Assembly (NCBI GenBank): GCA_017468215.1
Contig: JAFUJG010000044.1
Coordinates: 1-9,474, forward strand
Length of the DNA stretch: 9,474 nt
Reading direction: 5' to 3'
Source of the DNA: Clostridia bacterium
GTDB lineage: Bacteria; Bacillota; Clostridia; UMGS1883
In this document: positions 1 through 5,613 of the stretch, piece by piece
How positions within the stretch are numbered: the stretch's first letter is position 1
How the letters are laid out: every line of letters starts with the position of its first letter
Translations under genes and position numbers: made by a program
Notes under the pieces: model-generated
What the model was told of the DNA's origin: nothing
The model's input: only the letters and a program-made list of their open reading frames with translations
The model's database searches: none

Positions 1-383
1 AGAGGGTCCCATATTTTTTCGGGAGCAAGGATAAGTGCAAGCCCCATTGCCGCCATTTCAACCAGCTTTTGGTCGTGGTGACCGGCTTCGCCCCAGTATT
101 CATCACTTTCTGGGTCGGTGCCTGCAATAAAGCCCCGGCGGTAAATTTCAGCCCAGTCATCGTCACCGCCGTCAGTAAACAGGGGAGCCAATGCCCACAA
201 AGGACGTGAGAAGGCTTCTATCATAGCTGTATCGTCACAGTATGCGGCACTTGTTGCACCAAGGTTAAGATACGCCTTCTTAGGTGAAAAATGTGCTTTA
301 AGAGGCTCGCAGATATCTCTGACCGCCTTTTTCACATCTGCACGTGTTTTTACAGGATTGTTTTTTAAAAGTTCGCCTGTCAT
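1..383 (-). CDS. DUF2264 domain protein, N-terminal part (cut by window edge)
   Basis: Only the first 127 codons are present; the gene continues past the left edge. The ATG at 383 is the only possible start, because an in-frame TAA lies shortly upstream. An AAGGAGG ribosome binding site (397-403) sits 13 bases before it, somewhat far, and overlaps the cdaR stop codon. Seen: a hydrophilic start, then RPLWALAPL (residues 60-68), AGTDPESDEYWG (87-98) and DQKLVEMAAMG (105-115). These match the conserved N-terminal blocks of DUF2264. Known: this family is predicted to fold as an alpha/alpha barrel, often occurs near carbohydrate-degradation genes, and as I recall some members are linked to a glycoside hydrolase family (beta-glucuronidases). 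There is no signal peptide, so it is probably cytoplasmic. It follows cdaR by 18 bases, so co-transcription is likely. Family call fairly sure; substrate unknown. Confidence 0.8.
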   Translation of the reverse strand, partial: MTGELLKNNPVKTRADVKKAVRDICEPLKAHFSPKKAYLNLGATSAAYCDDTAMIEAFSRPLWALAPLFTDGGDDDWAEIYRRGFIAGTDPESDEYWGEAGHHDQKLVEMAAMGLALILAPEKIWDP

Positions 384-401
384 AGCCTGCTTTAGTCCTC
401 C

Positions 402-1337
402 TTAGTTTTTAGGTGTAAATGTAACTGTGTATTCACTCGGCTCATTTTCAACAAGCTCTACTCCCGAGGGAACAGGTATCCTTGCGGAATATGTGCCGCC
501 TGAGGTGTAGCTTGCAGTGTTTAATCTGCCAAGATTTATAGGCTCAAGTGCATCTACAACCTGAGCAGGACCGTGCACCATAACCTCCTTGGGCGAAATT
601 TCATAATCAAGATTTGTGCTGTCGCCGATTAATTCAAGCGACAGAGGAATGGACTGCTGCTTGTAAATTACAAAGGTTATCTCTGCAGTTTCACTTGAAA
701 GCTTTACGTTTTCAACCTTTTTGCCGTTTGCGTCAACAGCTGTAAGTGTAACAGTCTTTTCTGTATCACTTGTTAAGTCAGACAAATCAAGCTTTTCGGT
801 AGAGATATATACAATCTTTTCAATATCGCCCTTGCAGCCCGAAACCTCGATATATTTGCCGTCGGCAAAAACAGTTTCGTGTGTGAGGTAGCCATCCGAG
901 GGGTTTTTAGCCACATTAGGCTGGATTTCAAATTCCTTCTTGATATATTCCTCAACGTTAACCCTTACCTCCAGCTGGCTTCTGTCAAAGGTTACGCCCG
1001 ATGTAAAGGGATACGAAAGGGATGCTGTAACAGTGTTTTCGCCTACTGCAGAAAGGGAAGAAACATCAATGGTTGCCTTCATTGTTTTTGCGGTAAGGTC
1101 ATTGAACATATTACGCTTTGCACGGATTTTAACATCGATTTTAGTGTCAAGAGGCTTGGATGCAAAGCCGTTTTCGTTAAGCTTTGTTTCGCCTGTTACC
1201 ACAACAGGGATATTAGTTATGGTGCGGGTCATGTCCGGGTTTTCAACATAGGACACATACACCCACAAGCAAAAAGCAGATATGATACATACAAGGAGAT
1301 GAACAGCTTTTGTATTGAGTTTAGTTCTTTTTAACAT
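402..1337 (-). CDS. cdaR: CdaR, YbbR-domain regulator of CdaA
   Basis: A 311-residue protein expected to sit in the membrane with its bulk outside the cell and to modulate the diadenylate cyclase CdaA. The reading frame is open further upstream, but the ATG at 1337 is chosen because GGAAGGAG lies 8 bases before it and the product then starts MLKRTKLN just before its only membrane segment (about residues 10-30, LLVCIISAFCLWVYV). That N-terminal anchor is typical of the family. The rest is beta-rich, with repeated YbbR units; the pattern of a short strand, a V-x-V-x-G-type segment and a D-V-x-V strand recurs (for example residues 42-75 and 270-310). It overlaps the 3' end of cdaA by 17 bases, so translation is probably coupled. 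Note the name clash: this CdaR is unrelated to the carbohydrate diacid regulator, also called CdaR, which the gene at 3812 resembles. Confidence 0.9.
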   Translation of the reverse strand: MLKRTKLNTKAVHLLVCIISAFCLWVYVSYVENPDMTRTITNIPVVVTGETKLNENGFASKPLDTKIDVKIRAKRNMFNDLTAKTMKATIDVSSLSAVGENTVTASLSYPFTSGVTFDRSQLEVRVNVEEYIKKEFEIQPNVAKNPSDGYLTHETVFADGKYIEVSGCKGDIEKIVYISTEKLDLSDLTSDTEKTVTLTAVDANGKKVENVKLSSETAEITFVIYKQQSIPLSLELIGDSTNLDYEISPKEVMVHGPAQVVDALEPINLGRLNTASYTSGGTYSARIPVPSGVELVENEPSEYTVTFTPKN

Positions 1338-2184
1338 TGATAATCTCCTTCCATTTGTTATGTATTTTTGCTTTTCTGTCATCGTCAGCGGAATCCCCCT
1401 GAAGGATTTTTGTAACAGCCTCCAACAGAGTAGGCTCAGAGAAGTTACGCTCAAGCTTGCCGTTACGTGCAAGGCTTATGATGCCTGTCTCCTCAGACAC
1501 AACAATTACCGATGCGTCACAGTTTTCACTAAGACCGATTGCCGCACGGTGTCTTGTTCCCAACTCACGGCTCAAGGACTCGTCACGTGTTAAGGGAAGC
1601 ACACAGGAGGCATAGCGTACTGTGTCGCCCTGGATTACAACAGCTCCGTCGTGGAGAGGGGTCTTGTCGAAAAATATTGTTATAAGTAAGTCGGATGTGA
1701 CCTTTGCATTGAGCTCGGTGCCTGTGCCGAAAATATCGCCAAGGCCTGTGTTGCCTTCGATAACGATAAGAGCGCCAAGCCTTGCTCTGGAAAGGGCACA
1801 TGCCGCCTTTGTAATTTCGGAAGCGGTTTTCACCATGTCAACATTTTCGTCACGGAAAAAGGAGTCAAACTTTGTTCTGCCAATCTGCTCTAAAATACGC
1901 CTTAACTCAGGCTGGAACAGAATAACAAGTGCAAGAATACCAACCTGCATGGTGTTTACAAGAATGAAATTAACTGTATTAAGCTGGAAAATACCGCTTA
2001 TCCATGTGGCAAGGATAAAGAAAATAACACCCTTTAAAATCTGCCAGACACGTGCTTCCCGGATAAGGTTGCTGATATAGTAAAAAACAAGTGCAACAAT
2101 GGCAACGTCGATAAAATCAGCAAGCCTTAAAAGCGAGAAAAATTCAACAATAGAAGAAATGATAACATCCACTTTGTCAGACAC
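1321..2184 (-). CDS. cdaA: Diadenylate cyclase CdaA (c-di-AMP synthase)
   Basis: A membrane-bound enzyme that condenses two ATP into cyclic di-AMP. About 287 residues, the usual CdaA size. Seen: three hydrophobic segments (about 26-45, 50-68 and 72-91), then QPELRRILEQIG (91-102) leading into the DisA_N/DAC domain (about 105-260). The two hallmark active-site motifs are intact: DGA at 179-181 (in PLHDGAVVI) and RHR at 211-213 (in GTRHRAAIG). An active enzyme is therefore expected. The start is uncertain: GTG at 2184 has almost no ribosome binding site, while the in-frame GTG at 2172 lies 9 bases after GAGGTG (2182-2187) and would remove only four residues. The gene follows the desulfurase by 64 bases containing a promoter candidate and a palindrome, so it can probably be transcribed on its own. 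glmM, the usual third gene of this operon, is not next to cdaR here. Confidence 0.96.
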   Translation of the reverse strand: MSDKVDVIISSIVEFFSLLRLADFIDVAIVALVFYYISNLIREARVWQILKGVIFFILATWISGIFQLNTVNFILVNTMQVGILALVILFQPELRRILEQIGRTKFDSFFRDENVDMVKTASEITKAACALSRARLGALIVIEGNTGLGDIFGTGTELNAKVTSDLLITIFFDKTPLHDGAVVIQGDTVRYASCVLPLTRDESLSRELGTRHRAAIGLSENCDASVIVVSEETGIISLARNGKLERNFSEPTLLEAVTKILQGDSADDDRKAKIHNKWKEIINVKKN

Positions 2185-2194
2185 CTCGTTTTCG

Positions 2195-2218
2195 TTGTAT
2201 ATTATATATATTATACAA
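2195..2218. repeat. 24-bp AT palindrome upstream of cdaA
   Basis: TTGTATA and TATACAA form the ends of a 24-bp inverted repeat with a single symmetric mismatch (8th position from each end). It lies 10 bases before the GTG at 2184 and covers the -10 region of the cdaA promoter candidate. It could be an operator or a DNA-melting element; AT-rich DNA makes palindromes more likely by chance. Confidence 0.5.
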
Positions 2219-2233
2219 TGAAACAGGTGTAAA
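2205..2233 (-). promoter_or_regulatory. Candidate promoter for cdaA
   Basis: On the minus strand TTTACA (2228-2233) is followed after 17 bases by TATATA (2205-2210). Two perfect TATAAT boxes overlap (2210-2215 and 2201-2206), but with spacers of 12 and 21 bases from that -35; TTTATT at 2233-2238 gives 17 bases to the first. Exact start unclear, but a promoter in this 64-base gap is likely. Confidence 0.5.
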
Positions 2234-2255
2234 ATAAAGTGTTTTTCTTTATTTT
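2231..2255 (-). repeat. AT-rich hairpin over the desulfurase stop codon
   Basis: CTTTATTTT (2247-2255) and AAAATAAAG (2231-2239) are perfect 9-bp inverted copies around a 7-base loop. On the minus strand the 3' arm ends in TTTT. The stem has a single G-C pair, so it is at best a weak terminator between the desulfurase and cdaA. It covers the desulfurase stop codon and most of the TTTACA -35 box. Confidence 0.35.
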
Positions 2256-3361
2256 CCTATTATTTTTTTTAATGCGGACAAAGCAAAATCAACATCCGGC
2301 TTTTCGGTGAAAAAACCTGCAGAAAAACGGATAGTTCCGCTTTGTATTGTACCTATGGTTCTGTGTGCCATGGGAGCACAGTGTAACCCTGCACGCACAC
2401 AAACCTGACTTATGTTAAGCTCCTCTGCTATATGCACGCAGTCATGGTGAGGGCATATTACACTTATTGCATTTGTTCTTTCTCTTTCTCCGGGAACCGT
2501 AACGCCCGATATATCGGAGAGTGCATCATACATGTAGGAGGTAATTTCCTTTTCCTTCTCAAATACCCCTTCACGCAAAACAAACCTTACTCCTTCACAA
2601 AGGGCGGCAATGCCCGGTGCATTAACTGTGCCTGCGTGGAAGCGGTCGGGATATATAAGGGGCATACGTGCACTTTCAGAGTAGCTTCCCGTGCCTCCGA
2701 AAAGAAGTGGAGAAGGGTCAATGCCCTCACGGATATATAAACAGCCTGTTCCCATAGGACCCATCAATCCCTTGTGCCCCGAAAACGCTACCATGTCAAG
2801 CCCTGATGCATCAATTGGGATAATACCTGCACTTTGGGAAAGGTCAAAAAGAGCAAGGGTATTGCTCTCTGTAGCAATTTTCTGCACCGAATAAATATCG
2901 TTGATTGTACCGCATACATTTGACGAATGAATAAGACAAATGAGCTTTGTTTTATCTGTGATAAGGTTTTTGATGCTTTCGGGAGCAATTTTGCCTGTGG
3001 GGCTTCCGTGTGCTATTTTAACATAGACACCACGCCGGGAACACTCGTGTGCTGCACGCATGACGGCATTGTGCTCCATTGACGAAATTATTATTTCGTC
3101 CCCTGCATCAACTGTGCCGAAGATAGCGGCGTTCAATGCCTCGGTAGCATTTTTTGTGAACACAATTCTCTCAGGCGAGGGGATTGATAAAAGCCTTGCT
3201 ATCTCCTCCTGGCACTCAAAAAGCATTTCTGCCGAGCGGATTGAGCTGTCGTAGCCTCCTCTGCCGGGACTTGCACCGCAGGAGGTCATATAGGCGGTAA
3301 GCGCATCTGTAACCTCATTAGGCTTTGGAAATGTGGTGGCGGCATTATCAAGATATATCAT
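2249..3361 (-). CDS. Class V aminotransferase, cysteine desulfurase family (TIGR01977/EF2568-like)
   Basis: A 370-residue PLP enzyme expected to take sulfur (or selenium) from cysteine (or selenocysteine) and leave alanine, forming a persulfide on an active-site Cys. The start at 3361 gives MIYLDNAATTFPKP, the classic beginning of the family, with AAGGAG 7 bases upstream; a longer reading from 3409 lacks these. Seen: H97 in MEHNAV, D173 and Q176 in LFDLSQSAG for PLP binding, the PLP lysine K197 in SGHKG, and the likely catalytic C328 in RAGLHCAPMAH. That last motif is typical of the EF2568-like branch rather than NifS/IscS. The ribosome binding site lies inside the end of the DUF3343 gene, only 4 bases separating the two. 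No iscU/sufU scaffold gene is nearby, so a housekeeping Fe-S role is less likely than sulfur or selenium delivery to a dedicated partner (inference). Confidence 0.92.
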   Translation of the reverse strand: MIYLDNAATTFPKPNEVTDALTAYMTSCGASPGRGGYDSSIRSAEMLFECQEEIARLLSIPSPERIVFTKNATEALNAAIFGTVDAGDEIIISSMEHNAVMRAAHECSRRGVYVKIAHGSPTGKIAPESIKNLITDKTKLICLIHSSNVCGTINDIYSVQKIATESNTLALFDLSQSAGIIPIDASGLDMVAFSGHKGLMGPMGTGCLYIREGIDPSPLLFGGTGSYSESARMPLIYPDRFHAGTVNAPGIAALCEGVRFVLREGVFEKEKEITSYMYDALSDISGVTVPGERERTNAISVICPHHDCVHIAEELNISQVCVRAGLHCAPMAHRTIGTIQSGTIRFSAGFFTEKPDVDFALSALKKIIGK

Positions 3362-3365
3362 GTTT

Positions 3366-3614
3366 TCACTCCTTGAAATAAGTGGTTTGAGAGTTGTTGG
3401 TTTCCTCACGGAAAAAGGAACGTATATTGATGTTCAGCGAAGCGGCAGTCTTTTTGACGAAGGGTTTGTATTCGTCGGGAAAACGGATGCTGTAGCCGCA
3501 GCCCTCCTTGGTGAGAGAGGAGGGGGTCTGGATGACACGTGATGGTACATCCTGTTTTAAAAGAGCAAGACGCAGTCTGTTGGCGCTGCTTACGGACGCT
3601 ACTGTAGCAAGCAT
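3366..3614 (-). CDS. DUF3343 small protein, putative Se/S carrier
   Basis: An 82-residue protein. The ATG at 3614 follows GGGAGG at a 7-base gap, a strong ribosome binding site. Seen: a ferredoxin-like pattern starting MLATVASVSSANRLRLALLK, then VIQTPSSLTKEGCGYSIRF with a single cysteine, C39. This matches DUF3343, whose members carry one conserved Cys in a CG-x-[AS] context and are annotated as putative Se/S carrier-like proteins. Known: family members often sit beside an EF2568-type cysteine desulfurase, and that pair has been linked in comparative genomics to selenium-dependent molybdenum hydroxylases. Here the same pair is directly adjacent, so the desulfurase probably loads C39 with persulfide (inference). 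The last 12 or so residues (ETNNSQTTYFKE) look like an extra, low-conservation tail. It is the first gene of the minus-strand run. Confidence 0.82.
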   Translation of the reverse strand: MLATVASVSSANRLRLALLKQDVPSRVIQTPSSLTKEGCGYSIRFPDEYKPFVKKTAASLNINIRSFFREETNNSQTTYFKE

Positions 3615-3642
3615 TTTTTTCCTCCCTTGAGATTAATAATAG

Positions 3643-3664
3643 GAGATTGTAAAAAAGCAATCTC
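3643..3664 (-). repeat. Hairpin in the leader of the DUF3343 gene
   Basis: GAGATTG (3643-3649) and CAATCTC (3658-3664) are perfect inverted copies around a mostly A loop; a T/G pair can extend the stem to 8 in RNA. It lies 29 bases upstream of the DUF3343 start. A third half-copy, GAGATT at 3629-3634, sits next to the ribosome binding site. With no T run after it on either strand, it does not look like a terminator. It may be a 5' mRNA stability hairpin or an operator. Confidence 0.45.
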
Positions 3665-3669
3665 AATAT

Positions 3670-3698
3670 AATGTATGAAAAGATAAAATTTTTGCTAA
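3670..3698 (-). promoter_or_regulatory. Candidate sigma-A promoter for DUF3343-desulfurase
   Basis: Read on the minus strand: TTAGCA (3693-3698), a 17-base spacer, then TACATT (3670-3675). Each box matches the consensus at 4 of 6 positions, so this is only moderate. Transcription would start about 3663, at the 5' edge of the hairpin just described. No better pair was found upstream of the gene. Confidence 0.4.
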
Positions 3699-3736
3699 TG
3701 TATCCATAAAAATAAATTAAAATTTTATGAATTGTG

Positions 3737-3765
3737 TTGAAAAATCGAAAAGAAAATGATATTAT
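3737..3765 (+). promoter_or_regulatory. Sigma-A-type promoter for the regulator-ftsEX-ireB run
   Basis: TTGAAA (3737-3742) and TATTAT (3760-3765) are separated by exactly 17 bases, each matching the consensus at 5 of 6. The predicted start near 3772 leaves a leader of about 40 bases before the ATG at 3812. It is back to back with the minus-strand candidate promoter, only 38 bases between their -35 boxes, inside one 197-base AT-rich control region, so a factor bound there could affect both directions. Confidence 0.65.
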
Positions 3766-3811
3766 ATTATAAGATATGTATTCCGAAACTAAAAGGATGG
3801 AGTGACGAAGA

Positions 3812-4900
3812 ATGCCTAATAATTATATCAGAACACTTGTTTACCAGTTCAGAGATGTTTTCGAAAGAAAAATCGGCGTTATCGATGAAAACGGTTTTAT
3901 CATTTCGCCCAGCAATCCCAAGGAAATTGACGCATCTGTTGAGAGTATTCTTGAAAAGTGTGCAGACAGCAACACTATTTATCATTTTGCCGACTGTACC
4001 TTCCTTTCTTTTGGAAAGCAGAAAACAGAGTACATAGTTTTTGCATCCGGTGAAGATGCAGAGGCACTCAGATGTTGTAAGGCACTGGGGGTAGCTGTTT
4101 CCAGCGTAAAGGTGCTCTACGACGAAAAGTATGACCGCAGCAACTTCATTAAGAACATTATTCTGGATAACATTTTGCCCGGCGATATTTACGCAAAGGC
4201 AAGAGAACTCAATATTGCTCACGACGCAGCAAGAGTTGTGTTTGATATTTCCAAGGAAAACCTCTCTGCCGATGAGGTCAGCGTAAGAGAAATTATCGAG
4301 GGTATTTATCCCGATTCGGATAAGGATTTTGTCATCACCGTTGACAGCGAGAACATTGTTCTTGTAAAAGAGGTTGACGAAAATATCACACCCGAAAAGC
4401 TCGAAAATATTGCAAAGACAATTTTCGACAATCTGCAGAGTGAGGCTCTTATTACAGTAACCGTAGGTGTAGGTACTGTTGTAAAGGGCGTTCCCAACCT
4501 TGCAAAGAGCTACAAGGAAGCACAGATTGCCATTGAAGTAGGCAAGGCCTTTGACGAGGAGAAGAATATTATCAACTACGAAAACCTCGGCATCGGCAGA
4601 CTTATTTATCAGCTGCCCACAACCCTTTGCGAGCTTTTCCTCTCTGAGGTGTTCAAAACAGGCGGCATTGATTCACTTGACCGTGAAACACTCCTTACAA
4701 TCCAGAAGTTCTTCGAAAACAACCTTAACGTTTCCGAAACCTCACGTCAGTTGTACGTACACAGAAACACTCTTGTGTACCGTCTTGACAAGGTGCAGAA
4801 GATTACAGGTCTTGACCTTCGTATTCTCGACCACGCAATTGTTTTCAAGGTTGCAATGATGGTTAAAAAATATCTCAACAATTCGCAGAACCGTTATTAA
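3812..4900 (+). CDS. PucR/carbohydrate-diacid-regulator-like transcription factor
   Basis: A 362-residue cytoplasmic regulator. The ATG at 3812 follows GGAG at 9 bases. Domains seen in order: an N-terminal sensory part (about 1-110) with IGVIDENGFIISPSNP, which resembles a shortened diacid-recognition domain; a GGDEF-like module of the PucR family (about 135-262) with TVGVGTVVKGVPNLAKSYKE and IAIEVGKAF; and a C-terminal HTH_30 domain (about 294-352) with FFENNLNVSETSRQLYVHRN followed by TLVYRLDKVQKITGLDLR. HTH and middle part are well conserved, so DNA binding is expected. No diguanylate cyclase GGDEF motif is present, so it should not make c-di-GMP. Known relatives control sugar-diacid, purine or amino-acid use; the ligand here is unknown. 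It is the first gene of the ftsEX run (26 bases before ftsE) and divergent from the DUF3343 gene, so self-control of the shared region is plausible (inference). Confidence 0.85.
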   Translation: MPNNYIRTLVYQFRDVFERKIGVIDENGFIISPSNPKEIDASVESILEKCADSNTIYHFADCTFLSFGKQKTEYIVFASGEDAEALRCCKALGVAVSSVKVLYDEKYDRSNFIKNIILDNILPGDIYAKARELNIAHDAARVVFDISKENLSADEVSVREIIEGIYPDSDKDFVITVDSENIVLVKEVDENITPEKLENIAKTIFDNLQSEALITVTVGVGTVVKGVPNLAKSYKEAQIAIEVGKAFDEEKNIINYENLGIGRLIYQLPTTLCELFLSEVFKTGGIDSLDRETLLTIQKFFENNLNVSETSRQLYVHRNTLVYRLDKVQKITGLDLRILDHAIVFKVAMMVKKYLNNSQNRY

Positions 4901-4926
4901 TGGATTTTGTGCAGGAAAGGACAGTT

Positions 4927-5613
4927 ATGATACAGTTTGATAATGTTACAGTCGTTTACAAAAACAATGTAACCGGGCTTGACAAGGTCAGTTTTCATAT
5001 AGATAAAGGTGAGTTTGTTTTCCTTGTAGGTAAGACAGGTGCGGGAAAAAGCTCTGCCATAAAGCTTCTTACAGCTGAAATAAAGCCTTTCTCCGGCGAT
5101 GTATGGCTCGACGGCGTTAAAGTAAACGGACTCAAGAACAGAAAAATACCCTTCCACAGAAGAAAAATCGGCGTTGTGTTCCAGGATTTCCGCCTTTTAA
5201 GGGATAAAACAGTTTACGAAAACGTTGCCCTTGCCATGGAAATCGTGGGTGCATCCAAAAAACAGATAAGAACAGAGGTACCCAACATTCTCCGGCTTGT
5301 GGGCCTTGGTCAGAAAACAAGGGAATACCCCTCGTCTCTTTCCGGCGGCGAACAGCAGAGAGTGGGCATAGCACGTGCATTGGTGAACAGACCTTCACTT
5401 ATTATTGCGGACGAGCCTACAGGTAACCTTGACAGTGCTACCGCATCATCAATCATGGAGCTTTTTGAGGAAATTAACCGTCAGGGAACAACAATTCTGA
5501 TGGTAACACATTCGGAAAAAATCGTTAATGACATGAACAAGCGTGTCATTGTGCTTGACCATGGTATGCTTGTGCGTGATGATAAGAAGGGAGTGTACAC
5601 CATTGAGGATTAA
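4927..5613 (+). CDS. ftsE: FtsE, ATPase of the FtsEX division complex
   Basis: A 228-residue ABC ATPase that couples ATP use to peptidoglycan hydrolase activation through FtsX at the septum or side wall. The ATG at 4927 is chosen: AAAGGA lies 6 bases before it and the product starts MIQFDNVTVVYKN as in other FtsE. An in-frame ATG at 4900, overlapping the previous stop codon, has no ribosome binding site. Seen: Walker A GKTGAGKS (35-42), Q-loop Q86 in VVFQDFRLL, signature LSGGEQQR (138-145), Walker B LIIADEP (158-164) with catalytic E163, D-loop region GNLD (166-169) and H-loop H195. All key residues are present, so it should be active. FQDFRLL is a typical FtsE feature that separates it from LolD/MacB-type ATPases. 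Its end overlaps ftsX. Confidence 0.96.
   Translation: MIQFDNVTVVYKNNVTGLDKVSFHIDKGEFVFLVGKTGAGKSSAIKLLTAEIKPFSGDVWLDGVKVNGLKNRKIPFHRRKIGVVFQDFRLLRDKTVYENVALAMEIVGASKKQIRTEVPNILRLVGLGQKTREYPSSLSGGEQQRVGIARALVNRPSLIIADEPTGNLDSATASSIMELFEEINRQGTTILMVTHSEKIVNDMNKRVIVLDHGMLVRDDKKGVYTIED
5587..5593 (+). promoter_or_regulatory. Ribosome binding site that fixes the ftsX start
   Basis: AAGGGAG lies inside the end of ftsE, 9 bases before a TTG codon at 5603. No ATG nearby has a comparable site, and starting at the next in-frame ATG (5651) would remove the conserved cytoplasmic N-terminus. Confidence 0.7.

Noticed and set aside
879..1334. Open frame of 151 codons on the plus strand inside cdaR
   Set aside because: Antisense to cdaR, rich in Cys and basic residues with no family likeness; a shadow of the real gene.
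1338..1472. Longer N-terminus for CdaR
   Set aside because: The extra 45 residues are cdaA sequence in another frame; a good ribosome binding site and the expected membrane anchor support the start at 1337.
1622..2080. Open frame of 152 codons on the plus strand inside cdaA
   Set aside because: It is antisense to a gene with intact active-site motifs, has no recognisable domain, and its composition is that of a mirrored coding strand.
3406..3666. Alternative 86-codon minus-strand frame overlapping the DUF3343 gene
   Set aside because: The DUF3343 frame has a strong ribosome binding site and family motifs; this one has neither and would begin within the hairpin.
3767..4222. Open frame of 151 codons on the minus strand over the regulator start
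   Set aside because: It would run through the regulator's N-terminal domain and leader, has no plausible ribosome binding site or domain, and the plus-strand frame explains the region.
3985..4500. c-di-GMP synthesis by the regulator, because of its GGDEF-like module
   Set aside because: No GGDEF or EAL catalytic motif is seen; PucR-type modules of this kind are not known to be cyclases.
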